In this document: piece after piece, positions 44,312 through 55,944 of the stretch
Layout: each line of letters starts with the position of its first letter
Position numbering within the stretch: the first letter of the stretch is position 1
Made by a program: the position numbers and the translations under genes
Assembly: GCA_003116995.1 (NCBI GenBank)
Contig: BDSL01000103.1
Span: 186,001 to 250,000, forward strand
Origin: Yamagishiella unicocca
Taxonomy: Eukaryota; Chlorophyta; Chlorophyceae; Chlamydomonadales; Volvocaceae
Reading direction: 5' to 3'
DNA: 64,000 nucleotides
The notes under the pieces: model-generated
The model's input: only the letters and a program-made list of their open reading frames with translations
The model's database searches: none
What the model was told of the DNA's origin: nothing

Positions 44312-47300
44312 ATGGAAAGCGTCACGCGCGCAATGGAGAACCTCAAAGCTGCCGTCACGGGCGGCGGTGAAGGCAAAACACAGGTGGGCAAAACGCCGCC
44401 GCGGCAGCGAAGCGAAGCGCAGACGCCTCCGGCCGCGCCGGAGAACCATGGGTCGCGCCACTCGCGGCGCGCTGGTGGGTCTGCCTCCACTGGGCCGCTG
44501 CCCCCTCCTTCCCCTGTCAGGTGGACACCGGCGGCAACCTGCAGGACCTGATGGGTCACCCGCTGCAGACCAACACGCAGGTGTGATGGGCTGATGGCTG
44601 GGCAGCCGCTCGCTCGCTGCCTTGATCGCGTCCTTGCCCAAGGCGCGCCTACCCTACTCCACCCGCCCCATCATGTGCCCACCCGCACGCAAGTATTGAG
44701 GCTTCATGGGGGTGGCGGTGGGCTCGTGGGTGGCACACAGCAAGACGCATCACACCTCCGGAACGCGTCCCGTCTGGATTTGGAGCCCACTGTAACAGTC
44801 GTTAATTCCAAAGATATGTGTCTGCACTCCTGCAACTGCATCCGCGTGCAACAGCCACGGTAACTATGGCCAGCCGCCCAGCGGCGTTGGTCGAGGAATA
44901 CGGGCAAACACGCACGCACGCACGCACTCACTCACTCCCGTTGCACGCCTCTGGCCGCGCGCATACCTGCCATCGCTCCCTCCCGATGCGAGTTGCAGCT
45001 GTCCGGCGCCAACCTGGGCGGCAAGGTAGTCCGCACGGGTGCAGGCGTGACGGTCACCTCCAACAAGGACCCCGAGCACCGCATGCGGGCGGTGTGCTGG
45101 CAGGCAGCGCGGAAGGTGGTGGTGGAGGAGCGGCCGCGACCCATGATTACCGACCCGGTGGGTTTCGAGGAAGACCCGTGGAAAAAACCGCGAGAAAAAA
45201 CCGTTTAGAACCGATCCGGTGGGTGGGTGGGTGGGCTCAGAGGAAACCCGTGGGTCAACACACAGCGATAAGAAAATGAAAATACCTAATAGGGTGGGTG
45301 ATTGGAGGCCGCGGGTGGGCGGGTGCTGGCTGGGGCGGATCGTCAAGAGGCGCCGGGAGTAACCCCTCCGCACCCGCGGCGGAAAGACACGCTCGCTCCT
45401 GCTCCAGGGCCTCGTTGTCTCTTGCTGCCGGCCTCTCCGCTTGTACCATGTCTGAAGATCGGCTGGCCCTCCTGGACCGCACAGGGCGACGCCGTGATCC
45501 GAGTGACTAGCACCGCCATCTGCGGCTCCGACCTGCACCTCTACCTGGGCAGTGCACCGGGGATGCAGAAGGGCGACATCCTGGGGCATGAGTTCATGGG
45601 CTTCGTGGAGGCGGTGGGCCCGGAGGTGAGGCGGGGGGAGGGAGATGGAAGGGTGGAAGCGCGGCAGGAGGAGGCGGGTAGGGTGGCGTTGATGGGGGCC
45701 AAAGGCAGCAGAAGCTTGGGTGTGCGGGTCGGGAGTGCGCGCGGGGGGCATCCACCAGAGCCTTTAGACCAAGTGTAACCCGTCTTGCGGCGGATGATGC
45801 AGTCCTCTCCCTCATCCCATTCACTGTCTGTCCGCAGGTCCGCAACATCCGGCCCGGAGACCGCGTCGTGGCTTCGTTTGACATCGCCTGCGGAGGCTGC
45901 CGGAGCTGCGGCCGCGGAGCGTTCAGCTCCTGCGACATCACCAACCCCTCCAAGGACCAAGAAATGCTGTACGGCGCCCGGTGAGTGCCGTACGGCGCTG
46001 GTGCGAGCGTCCCCTCGCGTCGAGGTACGTGCCGGAGTGGCGCTTGCCGTCACATCCCAGCCAACGCACGTAGCTGGTTTGTGGGATGGGGCATGTATGC
46101 AGGCGGTCTTTCGCGTTTCGCCCGCCCTCTTTCGTTTCCCGGTCACTGGCTTTGCCGATGCCTCGTGGATGATAATTACAACCGGCGCCGGCATCAACAG
46201 CGGTCCAGCAGCTCAGCAGCCAGCGCCGCTGCAAGGCCGCATCCAACGTCACGAAACGCCCTCACCACGTGTAGTGGCGAGGCAAGCGGCCTGACGCGAT
46301 GTGGCGCCCATCCCTCCGCCTCTCCCCCACGCGTCCCGCAGCACCGCCGGCCTGTTCGGATACGCACACGTCACTGGCGGCTACGAGGGAGGCCAGGCGG
46401 ACTACGTCCGAGTACCGTTCGGTGCGGCGGGTCAGGGCTGGACCGAACGGTCCAGGGGAAGGCGCACGGGTGGTGGTGAAATGTGTAGAATTAGGCACAT
46501 TGGTGCAGGATTGGACTACTCCCAGTAATCCCAGACGTTCAAGGCGCCATACCCAACGGTTGTTGTTGTAATTGTTACAACGGTGTTGTGAATGCCGTCT
46601 TCGATCCCGCCCCCACGAGCAGCAAGCCTGTGTGTACAGTAACCCAGTTGTCGGATCTTCACCCCGTGCTGTCCCCTCATTATCGCCGCCCGCTCCCCGC
46701 GCCGGTCTCCTCACTGCCCCTCTGCCCCACGCGGCCCCGATCCTCCGACCCACGCAGCCGACGTTAACTTGCTACACGTCCCCGGCGACCTGCCGGACAA
46801 CAAGGTGAGGAACGCTTGCTTTGCTGTTACGTTGGACGACGGCACGAATGTTAAGCGGCCACCAATGCTGCCACCATGGATAGTAGTACAAGCTACAGTG
46901 GGTTCCAGATTAAAAGGCAGACCATAGGTGTAGCATTACACCGCCGGAGGGTCCGGGCAGCCAAGGCACGATAGCCTTGCCTTCTTCCGCTCCCTGAAGC
47001 CCATTCTACGGCCGCCCTGAAGCACGGCCAGTTGCCATGGAGAAGAGATGTCCCACGACCCTACCTAGCTAGTGCAATAATACCTGCGCCCGAGACGAGC
47101 AGCGGAACAAAATAGGAAATTGGTGTCCAAATCTGTTAACGATATGTCTGTCCCTTCTCCGCTCCATCACCCCAATCTTAACTAGCCCGAGCTCTGTAAT
47201 GCTGTTCGCCCGTGTGGCGGGTTGGATGTGGTGCAGACAACCGCTGCCGGTTCTGGTGACCCGCATCGCGCTCATCTCACCTCCTTTCACTTGTTGTTTT

Positions 47301-49348
47301 TGCACAGCAACCCACCTCGCCGCATGGCGGCCACCTCGCGGCTGCTGCAGGTGCTGCTGCTCTCCGACATCATGTCCACGGCCTGGTATGCCAGCGACCT
47401 GGGCCAGGTGGGCCCGGGCACCACTGTCGCCATCTGGGGCTCGGGGCCAGGTGCGTCGGGGGGCCGAGGGGGGTAGGCGCTTTTAGGTAGGTGCAGTGGT
47501 GTCATCCTGTTTTCTTCTGGTCGATGCTGAGGCCATGAACATAATTGAGGAAGTGGTTCCAGGTATACCGTTCAACGGTAACCGTTGTTTAGCATGGCGT
47601 GCGTTGACATGCGGAAAGCGCTAATCGCTCTTGTTGGTTGTTCCGGTACGCGGCTGGCCGGCCCGGCCTGCAGGCGGCATCCTGGCTGCTCACTGCTGCC
47701 AGGTGCGGGGCGCGGACAAGGTCATCCTCATCGACAACCAGCAGTACCGCCTGGATCACGCCGCGTCCAAGATTCCGGGCCTTATCACGATCAACTTCGG
47801 ACAGGAGAAGGTGCGGCACGTGGACCCGAAACGTTGCCGGCGATGGTAACTAAATGCAAAGCTAATCGCCTCGCCGCTGCTAGTGTTAGGTTGTTGCTGC
47901 TGCCTGTCATGCACCCCCGCTGCTCCAGCCCGCCTTGTCAGCGGTGTCACGACAGCCCTCGCTTTACACGGCATTCCCTGCTGCCAGGTGAAAGAAGCGT
48001 TGGAGCGCATCGTGCCGGGCGGCCCGGACGTTTGCATTGAGGCGGTGGGCTTCCACTACTGCAAGAGCATGGTGCATGCGGCCATGGTGAAGGTCCGTGG
48101 TACGATAACGCGCTGCGGTGGCGCTGTACGCTGCATGGGACGGTCGCTGGCTCTTTCCCTTTCCCCTTTTGTGATGAGGGGTTGCCGTCGATGCAGCTGT
48201 CCGTGCTGCATTCCTGATCACGCGTTCTACCCCTGCAAGCCCACTAGCCACTGCCCCTCCGGGTGAGCCTTGCCTGGTCACCGCGTAAGGATCTGTCACG
48301 CAGGTTGCCCTGCAATTCCGAGCCAGTCATCCGGCAACTCCCGCCTTTCCGCCTGCGCGCGCAGACCCTCATGGAGACCGACACGGCGGACATCCTGAAT
48401 GAGCTCATTTACTGCTGCCGCAAGGGTGGCATCATCGCGTGCATCGGGGTGTACGTCGGCCTTACCAACGGGTGCGTAAAACGCAAAACGCAAACGGGGG
48501 TGGATGGGTTACGGCCGCTGCCATCATGCGGTTGATGACGGTAGCGCATCAACCATTAGCGTACTACCTGACCATGCGGGTGCGACATGTTCTGTGCCAA
48601 TACATGTCACAAGGCGGCGTCGGAACGGCCCACGACGCGACTTCACAGCGTTATACGGCCTTAGACTCGCCCTGGTGCTAGTTGATGGCGTTACAGAGCG
48701 TGTTGCCTGTCGGCACTACATCAAAAAGCCTTGAAGCTATGCAACAAGCCCTACAGCCCCAAACCAGTCGATGTGCAGTCGTTACTCCTGCTGCTGACCC
48801 GCTCCAGGTTCAACATTGGAGCCTTCATGGAGAAGGGCCTCACACTCAGGGCTGGACAGACGCCCGTGCAGGTGCGCTGAGGTGCCGAGTGCGGCAGTCG
48901 TCACGTGTTGCCTAGTACTGGCAATCAAAGGCTTACTTCAGCAAGGAGATGCGCATGCTCACTGTCTCGGCCATAAATGTAACCTTGTTCGGGCCCGAAC
49001 CTTGCAGAAGTACTGGCACCAGCTACTGGACATGGTGAAGGCTGGCAAGCTTGACCCTACCATCATCATCACACACGAGATGGCGTTGGAGGATGCTCCG
49101 CACGCGTACAAGATTTTCAATGACAAGGTAAGTCGTCGTTGGATTACAGGCGAGGTACGGGTGGTTGTAGCGTGGTGGTACGGCTGGTTGTAGAACCGAA
49201 GTTTTTTAGACCTATAAAAAGCTTTGCCCCCATGCACCCACTGGCAATTGTGCTGTACTCCCTGCAGAGCGACGGATGCATCAAGGTCATCCTGAAGACA
49301 GGCCTGGAGCGCTCCGAGGCGACGGGCCCGCCCAGTGGCCCGCCATAA
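44312..49348 (+). CDS. Zinc-dependent alcohol/aldehyde dehydrogenase (medium-chain family)
   Basis: Fourteen phase-consistent exons: 44312-44383, 44521-44580, 44999-45157, 45485-45625, 45838-45980, 46342-46421, 46758-46804, 47351-47450, 47674-47810, 47988-48092, 48365-48471, 48808-48871, 49008-49127 and 49268-49348, giving 471 aa. It is a medium-chain NAD(P)-linked dehydrogenase. Catalytic zinc ligands lie in [12 protein letters not shown] and GHEF (about Cys110, His132, Glu133). The structural zinc lobe is [15 protein letters not shown] (about 162-176). The domain continues with [18 protein letters not shown] and the Rossmann glycines in IWGSGPGG, followed by VILIDN. The Asp after beta2 favours NAD over NADP. 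The C-terminal half ([30 protein letters not shown]) resembles the formaldehyde-dehydrogenase-like branch. An N-terminal extension of about 80 residues precedes the catalytic domain and is not a family feature. Substrate is unknown. A UGUAA at 49564 may end the transcript. Confidence 0.93.
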
Positions 49349-49563
49349 GCTGTATGAATAGTGCGGCGGCGACCAGGATGCGGTGATTATCACACAGGCC
49401 TGACCATGCAGAATGCCAGTTGATACACGTTGCGTTGTCCAAATGGTGATTGGCTGGAAACATGGCTGCCCATTGTCTGGACTGACGAGTGCCGGCAGAG
49501 GCTGATAGCGGGGAACATTGTCATCGACCCATCTTACATATGCAAAGAGGTGGCCATGAACAT

Positions 49564-49568
49564 TGTAA
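49564..49568 (+). terminator. Candidate UGUAA signal of the alcohol dehydrogenase gene
   Basis: TGTAA lies 216 nt after the stop at 49348 and is the first such motif downstream. Supported only by motif and spacing. Confidence 0.4.
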
Positions 49569-50673
49569 CGAAATATCCGAGCGTAGGGCAGCGTTCCGTG
49601 CTCGCGTACACGGTGCTTGAGCCCTGAAGACAAAATTTAGCACGGTCTTAGCCGCACCTACCTACCACAAGAAGGCAGGCTGCTCAGCATCCATCATTCA
49701 TGCAGAGCTGTTTGATGACATCTCACGCCGTAACAGCCTCACCAAGCACCTGCCAGCGCCAGCAGTCACGCCCGCCTGCACGGCATCTGCAGATTGCGGG
49801 GTATATGCCGCCGTTCATCCGCAGCCGGCCTACGCCCCGCCTCTGATACCGCGCGGTTCAATGGGCAGACATGTGGACAAGGAGCAAGGCTGACACCGTG
49901 TCAACCGATGCCCAGCCGACGGACGCACCGTACATGCCAACTTCGGTTAACATGTCAAAGCACATAGCAGGAGCGCTTAGCTCCTCTTCAAGTGTTTAGT
50001 CCCGAAATCCACATGTGTGTCCTAAGAATTGTGCACCGTCCCGTCTGGTCAGCCGTAAATCGCACCTTGTATGCCTCATTGCTGCCAACACGGGCCTCCC
50101 GACTGCTGTGTCCCGCTCCTGCTCACAATATACTCGGCAGTGGCAATCTCGCTCCATCCTTCACAAACACTGTCAGTCACAACATCAACAACAATGCGTT
50201 GTCTTTTGGTGTTTTGGTATCTTTTCCAGGAAAAGTGCTTATGCTGTGCAAATTATTTCGCAGTTGGCAATTGCGTGTGCTCCACTTGCCCGCCGCCCCT
50301 GTCTCCAGTGACGCCCCACGCACGCTCAGCCACAGGCGACGGACGTCAGGCCTCCACGCAACTAACCGTCCCGGTCTGCGTGTTCAGATCAAGGCGCCTG
50401 CACCTGAGCACCAGTACAGATCACCCTTGGGCCAAAGAGTCGTCCAGGTAGCGTCGAGGTAGGGTCGTTATGCAGTTTGGTCACCGGCGGTGACGGTCCG
50501 GGTGGCGTGGCGGTAATGGTGGTGGCGGCGGCAGGCCACTGCCGTCCTTGCGATCTGATGGGCAGCAAACGAAGGTCAACGGATTCCGGGGCCGCGTCAT
50601 TGTCTTTACGGGAAGGCAACGCTACCACAGTCAAGCTCAACGCAAGTACGATCCAGCGCAAAGCGTAAATGCT

Positions 50674-50678
50674 TTACA
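50674..50678 (-). terminator. UGUAA-type signal of the cyclin L gene
   Basis: TGTAA on the minus strand, about 210 nt after the cyclin L stop at 50888. Confidence 0.5.
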
Positions 50679-50887
50679 TGTCCGAAAAGCCCTCAGTGCA
50701 AGAAACTGTCCGCTCCCGTCCTCCATCGTGGGAGGCCGCTAGGAATAGCGTATATATAGAGTAACATCACAGGGCTTGTACATGCTATCGTTTCCATGCC
50801 ACAACCATCAAAGCATCACGATCCAAATGCATCCGCGGACTGCAAGGGGATGCCAGCTCCACAAACGTCAGTGTGTATGAACCCATA

Positions 50888-53610
50888 CTACCCACCTCGC
50901 ACGTCATCCTTGGTGCTGCCCGCGCCACGAGTGTCGCGCTCCAATGGCTTTTCGGTGACGCGTTCTCGCTCCCGCTCCCGTCCGCGATCCCCCCTTAAGT
51001 CCCTGTCCCGCCGCTCCTTTTCCCGCTCCCGCCGGTCCCGCCGGTCTCGGCTGCGACTGCGGCTCTTGCGGTCACGCCGACTGCTGTCCCGCCGATGCTC
51101 GCCCCTGTGACATCATATCACAGGACGTGACGGCTCAAGGGGAAGCAGAAGGCACAAACACCCCAACAATGAGGGTTAGCACAAACGCATTTGCCCTCAC
51201 CGTTGCTTTTCCCGCTCACGGCTCCTGCTGCGGCGACCGCGCTCCCGGTCACGCTCCCTGCTCCGGCTCCGCTCACGGCTTTTACTCCTGCTACGCGACG
51301 AGCTGCGTGATGGGCTGTGGCTCCGCCGCTTGTTTCGGTCCTGGCTCCGGCTGCGCTCACGGCTCCGGCTGCGCTTCCTGGACTGAGCTGCACCACCCTC
51401 CGGGGCGGATGTTGCGCCACCGCCGTTAGCTTGGCCCGCACCGCCAGTCGTCGTGGGGCCGTTCGCACCCTGCATAGTAGGGTTCATGTCGAAGGTTAAG
51501 TTCAGGGAGGACGACAGCAACAGACGCCCTTCCCCATTTCCTAATTTGACCATTCTTAGTCTTGACCTACCTGGTGCAACGTCGACAGGACATCGGGGTC
51601 TGGTCGCTGGGCTGCTGGTGCGCTAACCGCCATTGTGCTTCCTTGCATTCGCTGATGGGCTGCTGCCACAGCTGCAGCTAGCATCTCCGCTTGACCTCCA
51701 CAAGTTCCAGCCGTTGTCGTGGCAACCTGTCCCACGACTTGAGGGCCCCCCAGCTGTTGCGATGCAACGTCCGGTCCGCCACGTATAATGCTGGAGTCCT
51801 CCACTGCCGGGCTATCGTTGCACTCCAAGCCTGGCGTGAGCTGCTTCGCCATACCCAAGCCGCTGACGGCCTGCTGCTTCGGCGCATCCGGTTTAACCTC
51901 GATGTAGTGCGCTTTTGGCCGTTGATACAAGTTGTGAAGTGCCAAGACTACCTCCACTAGCTGCTCCGTGGGTACCTTGAGCGCCTCCCACCATGGCGGT
52001 TGATTTGGCAGAGGCACCTGAACAAGAGATACCGCTATGCATCAGATCCACTTTTTGTGGGGAACATTCATCAAAGCGTGCGCTCGAACAACCGCCAAAC
52101 AGAGCAAAGTGCCTCTAATGAAGGCAAGTACATGGTCACAACATATATACCCCTTGGCTGGGGCTACAATCCTTGATAAAAGGATGCTTACAACATACTT
52201 CATTCCTGTAATTAACGTTCAGGATGGAGGTGTCGGTTGCCGCTGTCATACAAGTACGCGCTGGTACCACGACATACCTGCAGGCGCCTAGCCGCAAGAT
52301 AGATAGCTCCTGCGGCCACCACGTGGCCTTTGAAGCGCACACACAGAGTCGTGCGTAGACTGCAGGAAAGAAAACGTAAAAACGCAATATTAACAAAAAT
52401 GGATTAACCGATAATAAACATAGGCTCCAATTCCCACTGCCACGTTCCACGACATACCGCATCTCACTGCCTTAAGTTGCCTGTCCGTAAAACAGTAATC
52501 AACTGCAGCTGCCTCGCCATACCTGTCGTTGAGCATATTCCACGCAAGCTGCTGTAGCTCCACGCTCCCGTCCAAGCTCTGCACAAAGGTGTTTACGTAC
52601 TTGTGCGGGTGAACCGCATGGATAATGAACCCGAAAGTCTTGAGCAGGATCCGCTCGTAGGTGATGATCCGTTCCTTCATCACGTCATATTCCTACATAA
52701 GCACCAGAGACCAGCACCCACGGTCTTCCGCGTGTCAGCAACTGCGCGACAAGGACAGAGGAGCTGTTCAGATATGCCCGAAAATTATACGTAAAACACA
52801 CAGCCGTGACACACGCCAGGAAGGGGGCCCCATCAGAAGGATCGCCAGTAGAAAGGTGCAATGCACTTGAATATGGGCAAAAGACAGTTCAAAAACGGGA
52901 CCCCCTTTTCCTTTAATGAGCTTACCATTGCGGATACACTGAGGTCCTCAAGGCCACGCATTTCCGCTGAACCGTTAGCACTTCTAAGAATAGGGCATGT
53001 GCGCATCTACCCTTGCTTTGCTTACCTTGGTCTCAGGTATCAGCAACGGAACGCTCTTGCTGCCCTCGCGCCGCTTGTTGATCCGGTCAAACACCATGAG
53101 TACATCCCGCGTCCGCTTGTGGCTTTCTTCGAGCTTCGTCGCCAGAAACAGGCAGGCGCAGGCCATGCGCTGTGAGCATTGGAAAAAGGATGCAGAGCCT
53201 AAGTTCGAAGCGACTCACGATCTTGTGGGGGAAAACTCACTTCCCCGAACCTCTCCAGTTATAAAGCACTGGCTAAGAGTATCCCACATCAAAACCACAC
53301 ATTGCAGAGTGGAAACAAGCCCAGCTTGCTTGCCGCCGCCGCCCAAGCCTCTCAGCCGTCATGGCTCTTGGCTCACCCGCACGTTGAAGTCCCGCATGCT
53401 CTTCCGGCAAAAAAAACGTTGGAAGAGCACCTGCCCAGTGGCCATTACGGCCTGGGGGCATTTTAAAAGGATGCCGGCCTCTTGTATAAGCTCACAGCCA
53501 AAGATGCGTAGGGTGGTCTCCGTCTCCTCGTCTATATCGTGCTTTCTTGACGGGCTATTGACCAACTCTTCATCAGTAAGGTAAAAGTTGTCCAAAGCAG
53601 TGTATATCAT
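50888..53610 (-). CDS. CYCL (cyclin L): Cyclin L with C-terminal RS domain
   Basis: Seven phase-consistent exons in transcript order: 53610-53377, 53169-53026, 52692-52523, 52359-52278, 52017-51571, 51469-51201 and 51104-50888, giving 520 aa. The start ATG gives MIYTALDNFYLTDEELVNSP, the normal cyclin L N terminus. The two cyclin folds follow: RIFGCELIQEAGILLKCPQA, ATGQVLFQRFF, CACLFLATKLEESHKRTRDV, YERILLKTFGFIIHAVHPH, LAWNMLNDS and AAGAIYLAARRLQ. After a low-complexity linker the C-terminal 130 residues are Arg/Ser dipeptides and Arg/Asp/Glu repeats, the nuclear-speckle RS domain. Cyclin L pairs with CDK11/CDK10-type kinases in transcription-coupled splicing. The junction after exon 5 was placed at 51469 (TATGCAG acceptor) because it is the only phase-0 acceptor giving an intron of normal length. 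Confidence 0.95.
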
Positions 53611-55290
53611 GCTGCGCCAAGCCCGCACCGCTTGGCCTTCGCGGACTTGGCCGCACTACACAGGCGTCTGGTCAATACAAAGCAGTAGAGCTGTAATGAA
53701 GAGGTCAGATGTAGTGTTATATCAACAATACCGGACGGCTTGCTGGGTGTGTCGATGAAGCATTTGAGGACGTGGAAAGGAAGCAGGCAGCAAGCAGGGC
53801 CCATTGGCCCATGCGGGGGGGCATACTCGCATGCATGGGCCCATGGGCCCAGACACACAGCCTTCATACAGCCTATTATTACCCACTTGACATTTCATCT
53901 TGCATCACAAATGACGTGAGGAACTAGCAAGCCGGACAATGCCGTCTTCTGCGACAGGAAAAGCCTGGACTGCAGATGCTTGCAGTTGCAACTCAATGCG
54001 CTTTCCTATTTGGTTCTTGGTACAGTCAGTGCAGGTCGCGGGACATGGCCGCACCCACAGGACCGTTGAACATCGCTGGGGCACACCTTGCAGGGAGTGT
54101 TCCAAGCACGTAGAGTTTGCCATTCTGAAAGATGCGTAAGTTACTACGTGATGACGACCCTCCGGGACATGCGAGCAGCGTACCAGACGGTGAAAGCGCA
54201 GCCTCTTTGGCGAACGATCAGTATTGCACCTGGACGTGAAGGATGAGTAGGAGCTAGCGCAACTCCAACAGGGTTCTTGGCTTGTACGGGATCCAGCGGG
54301 TCGAAAGTAAAGTGTACTGATGAAACAGACCTAGGGGGGGTGTATAAAAACCGTTTTACGCAACGGGACTAGGGGGGTTTGGGTTGCGAGTGTTAGCCAA
54401 TGAAGGACGACGCGTTGGTTCCGGTTGGATCAAGTCTCAGCGGAACACCAGCATTCGTTTTGGGCCACATCCCACATGACGGCCCAGACGGCCCTGGACG
54501 GCCAAGCCTCAGAAGATGAAGGTCGCGGGCGGAGTGCCAACAACCACGTCTATACGAGTTACAAACGGCCAATTGTAGGGGTACTTGACAAAAGCGACAT
54601 GGCACTGCCCGTGTCGGCAATGCTGTAGCCCGGAACGATCCGTGGCTTGGGAATATCAGGTATTCGCGCTGTAGGCCAATCTGGCCCACGCGCCAAATAG
54701 TGCTATAATTTGAGCCATGATAATGTGAAACCGCGGCACGGGTGTTGCGTATATGGTAACCGCGTGTCCCGGGCAGGGCGTGGTACCGCATGCGTCGTTG
54801 TCCTTGCCTCAAAACCCCCAAACCCCAAAACTTACGAATGTTGTAGTAATAAATGTTAAAGTGGGTTCCAGACCAAAAGGTATAATCATCGGGCACATCG
54901 CCTGACACTGGAGACGAAAGAGACAGAAACCGAATTGCACCGGAACAAAGGCAAACGACCACAACGCCAGCCGACAGCCCAGAGGCAAACCAGCAGCAGC
55001 CAGCACCCCAGGGGGAATTTGCGCTTTAAGTATGACCAGGGGTGCTCGTAACCAAGTATCCCGCCCGGCCCGCAAAGATAGGTGGGCCGCCGAGATTGCA
55101 GTAGTGTCTGTTCGAATGCCGACCTATGGTTTGCTCCGTTTGACCCAGGGTGGTTGACCCACGAGCGGTTGACCCACCCATGAGCAAGGGCAGCCTAGTG
55201 ACGAGCTACCTCGGCCGTCGGCACAACATGGCATTCAAAAAGTAGTCTTTCACCAGATTACTTTATGTCATTGCCCTTCAAAGAGCGAAC
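53611..55290. other. Intergenic region, no gene seen
   Basis: Divergent upstream regions of cyclin L (minus) and the Cys-rich secreted protein (plus). Short direct repeats around CATGGGCCCATGGGCCC lie near 53800-53850. A segment near 54865, GTGGGTTCCAGACCAAAAGG, is nearly repeated at about 46898 inside a dehydrogenase intron. No open frame is supported. Confidence 0.45.
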
Positions 55291-55944
55291 ATGGCGTGGG
55301 CTCGATCTGGCGTCTTAGTACTGGTGCTGCTTGCCTCGAGCGCTCCAATAGGCCCCGTTTCATCTGAAGCACAGCGGCTCGATTCAACGCAGCAACCCAA
55401 GGCTGTATCCCTGCGTGGACAGGGCAATCAAACAAACAGCGCTGGGGCCGCTGTTGGCGTTACGGATGCGACCAGCCGCACAGGCACAGCAACACCTGGC
55501 AGCAGCAGGAACACCGTGTGCCCTAGCGGCCTGCCGAGGGTGCAGTGCCTGATTGATCCCTGTGCCCTTCCGCTGTGCTCTCCGCCCCAAGTTTGCCAAT
55601 CTGACTACTGCGGTGGATGCCATGGGCGGTGCGTGGCTGCCGCTGATGACCACGCGCGACCTGGGGACAGCGTCGCCGGCATCAGTACAGCGGGCTGCAT
55701 CGCGAGCCGCGCTCCCTGCAACTGCTCCTCCGAGTGCTGCGGCGTCACATCGGTGTGCGTCGGTTACAGTGCCGGCGTGGGCGAGGCAGCTCTTCGCGGC
55801 GCGGGGCTGATCAGCGTTTCCCAGGGCGGCAGCAGCGGCATCGGCGTGTGCCTGACGCGGCGTGTGGTCAGCAGCGTGCAGCGCCGCTTGAGGCTGCCTG
55901 GCTCAGGACGCCCGCCCGGCAACTTGACGGCGTTTGAGTGCTGA
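55291..55944 (+). CDS. Secreted cysteine-rich protein, single exon
   Basis: An intact 217-aa frame starts at an ATG and begins with a clear signal peptide (short Arg-containing n-region, then VLVLVLLASS and small residues near 25). A Thr/Ser/Gly-rich spacer follows. Then come sixteen cysteines in two clusters: first around LIDPCALPLCSPPQVC and YCGGCHGRC, second around APCNCSSECCGVTSVC. No intron is needed, unlike every other gene in the window. The spacing suggests a disulphide-rich extracellular or cell-wall domain of the kind common in volvocine secretomes, but I cannot name a family. The C terminus is basic. It is flanked upstream by cyclin L (divergent) and downstream by a 50-bp duplication. 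Function unknown. Confidence 0.75.
   Translation: MAWARSGVLVLVLLASSAPIGPVSSEAQRLDSTQQPKAVSLRGQGNQTNSAGAAVGVTDATSRTGTATPGSSRNTVCPSGLPRVQCLIDPCALPLCSPPQVCQSDYCGGCHGRCVAAADDHARPGDSVAGISTAGCIASRAPCNCSSECCGVTSVCVGYSAGVGEAALRGAGLISVSQGGSSGIGVCLTRRVVSSVQRRLRLPGSGRPPGNLTAFEC

Larger units (their letters stand above)
49349..50887. other. Convergent intergenic region
   Basis: The dehydrogenase (plus) and cyclin L (minus) genes end toward each other here. Candidate UGUAA signals occur at 49564-49568 (plus) and 50674-50678 (minus). The remaining open frames (49992-50462 and others) show no family content. Confidence 0.5.
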
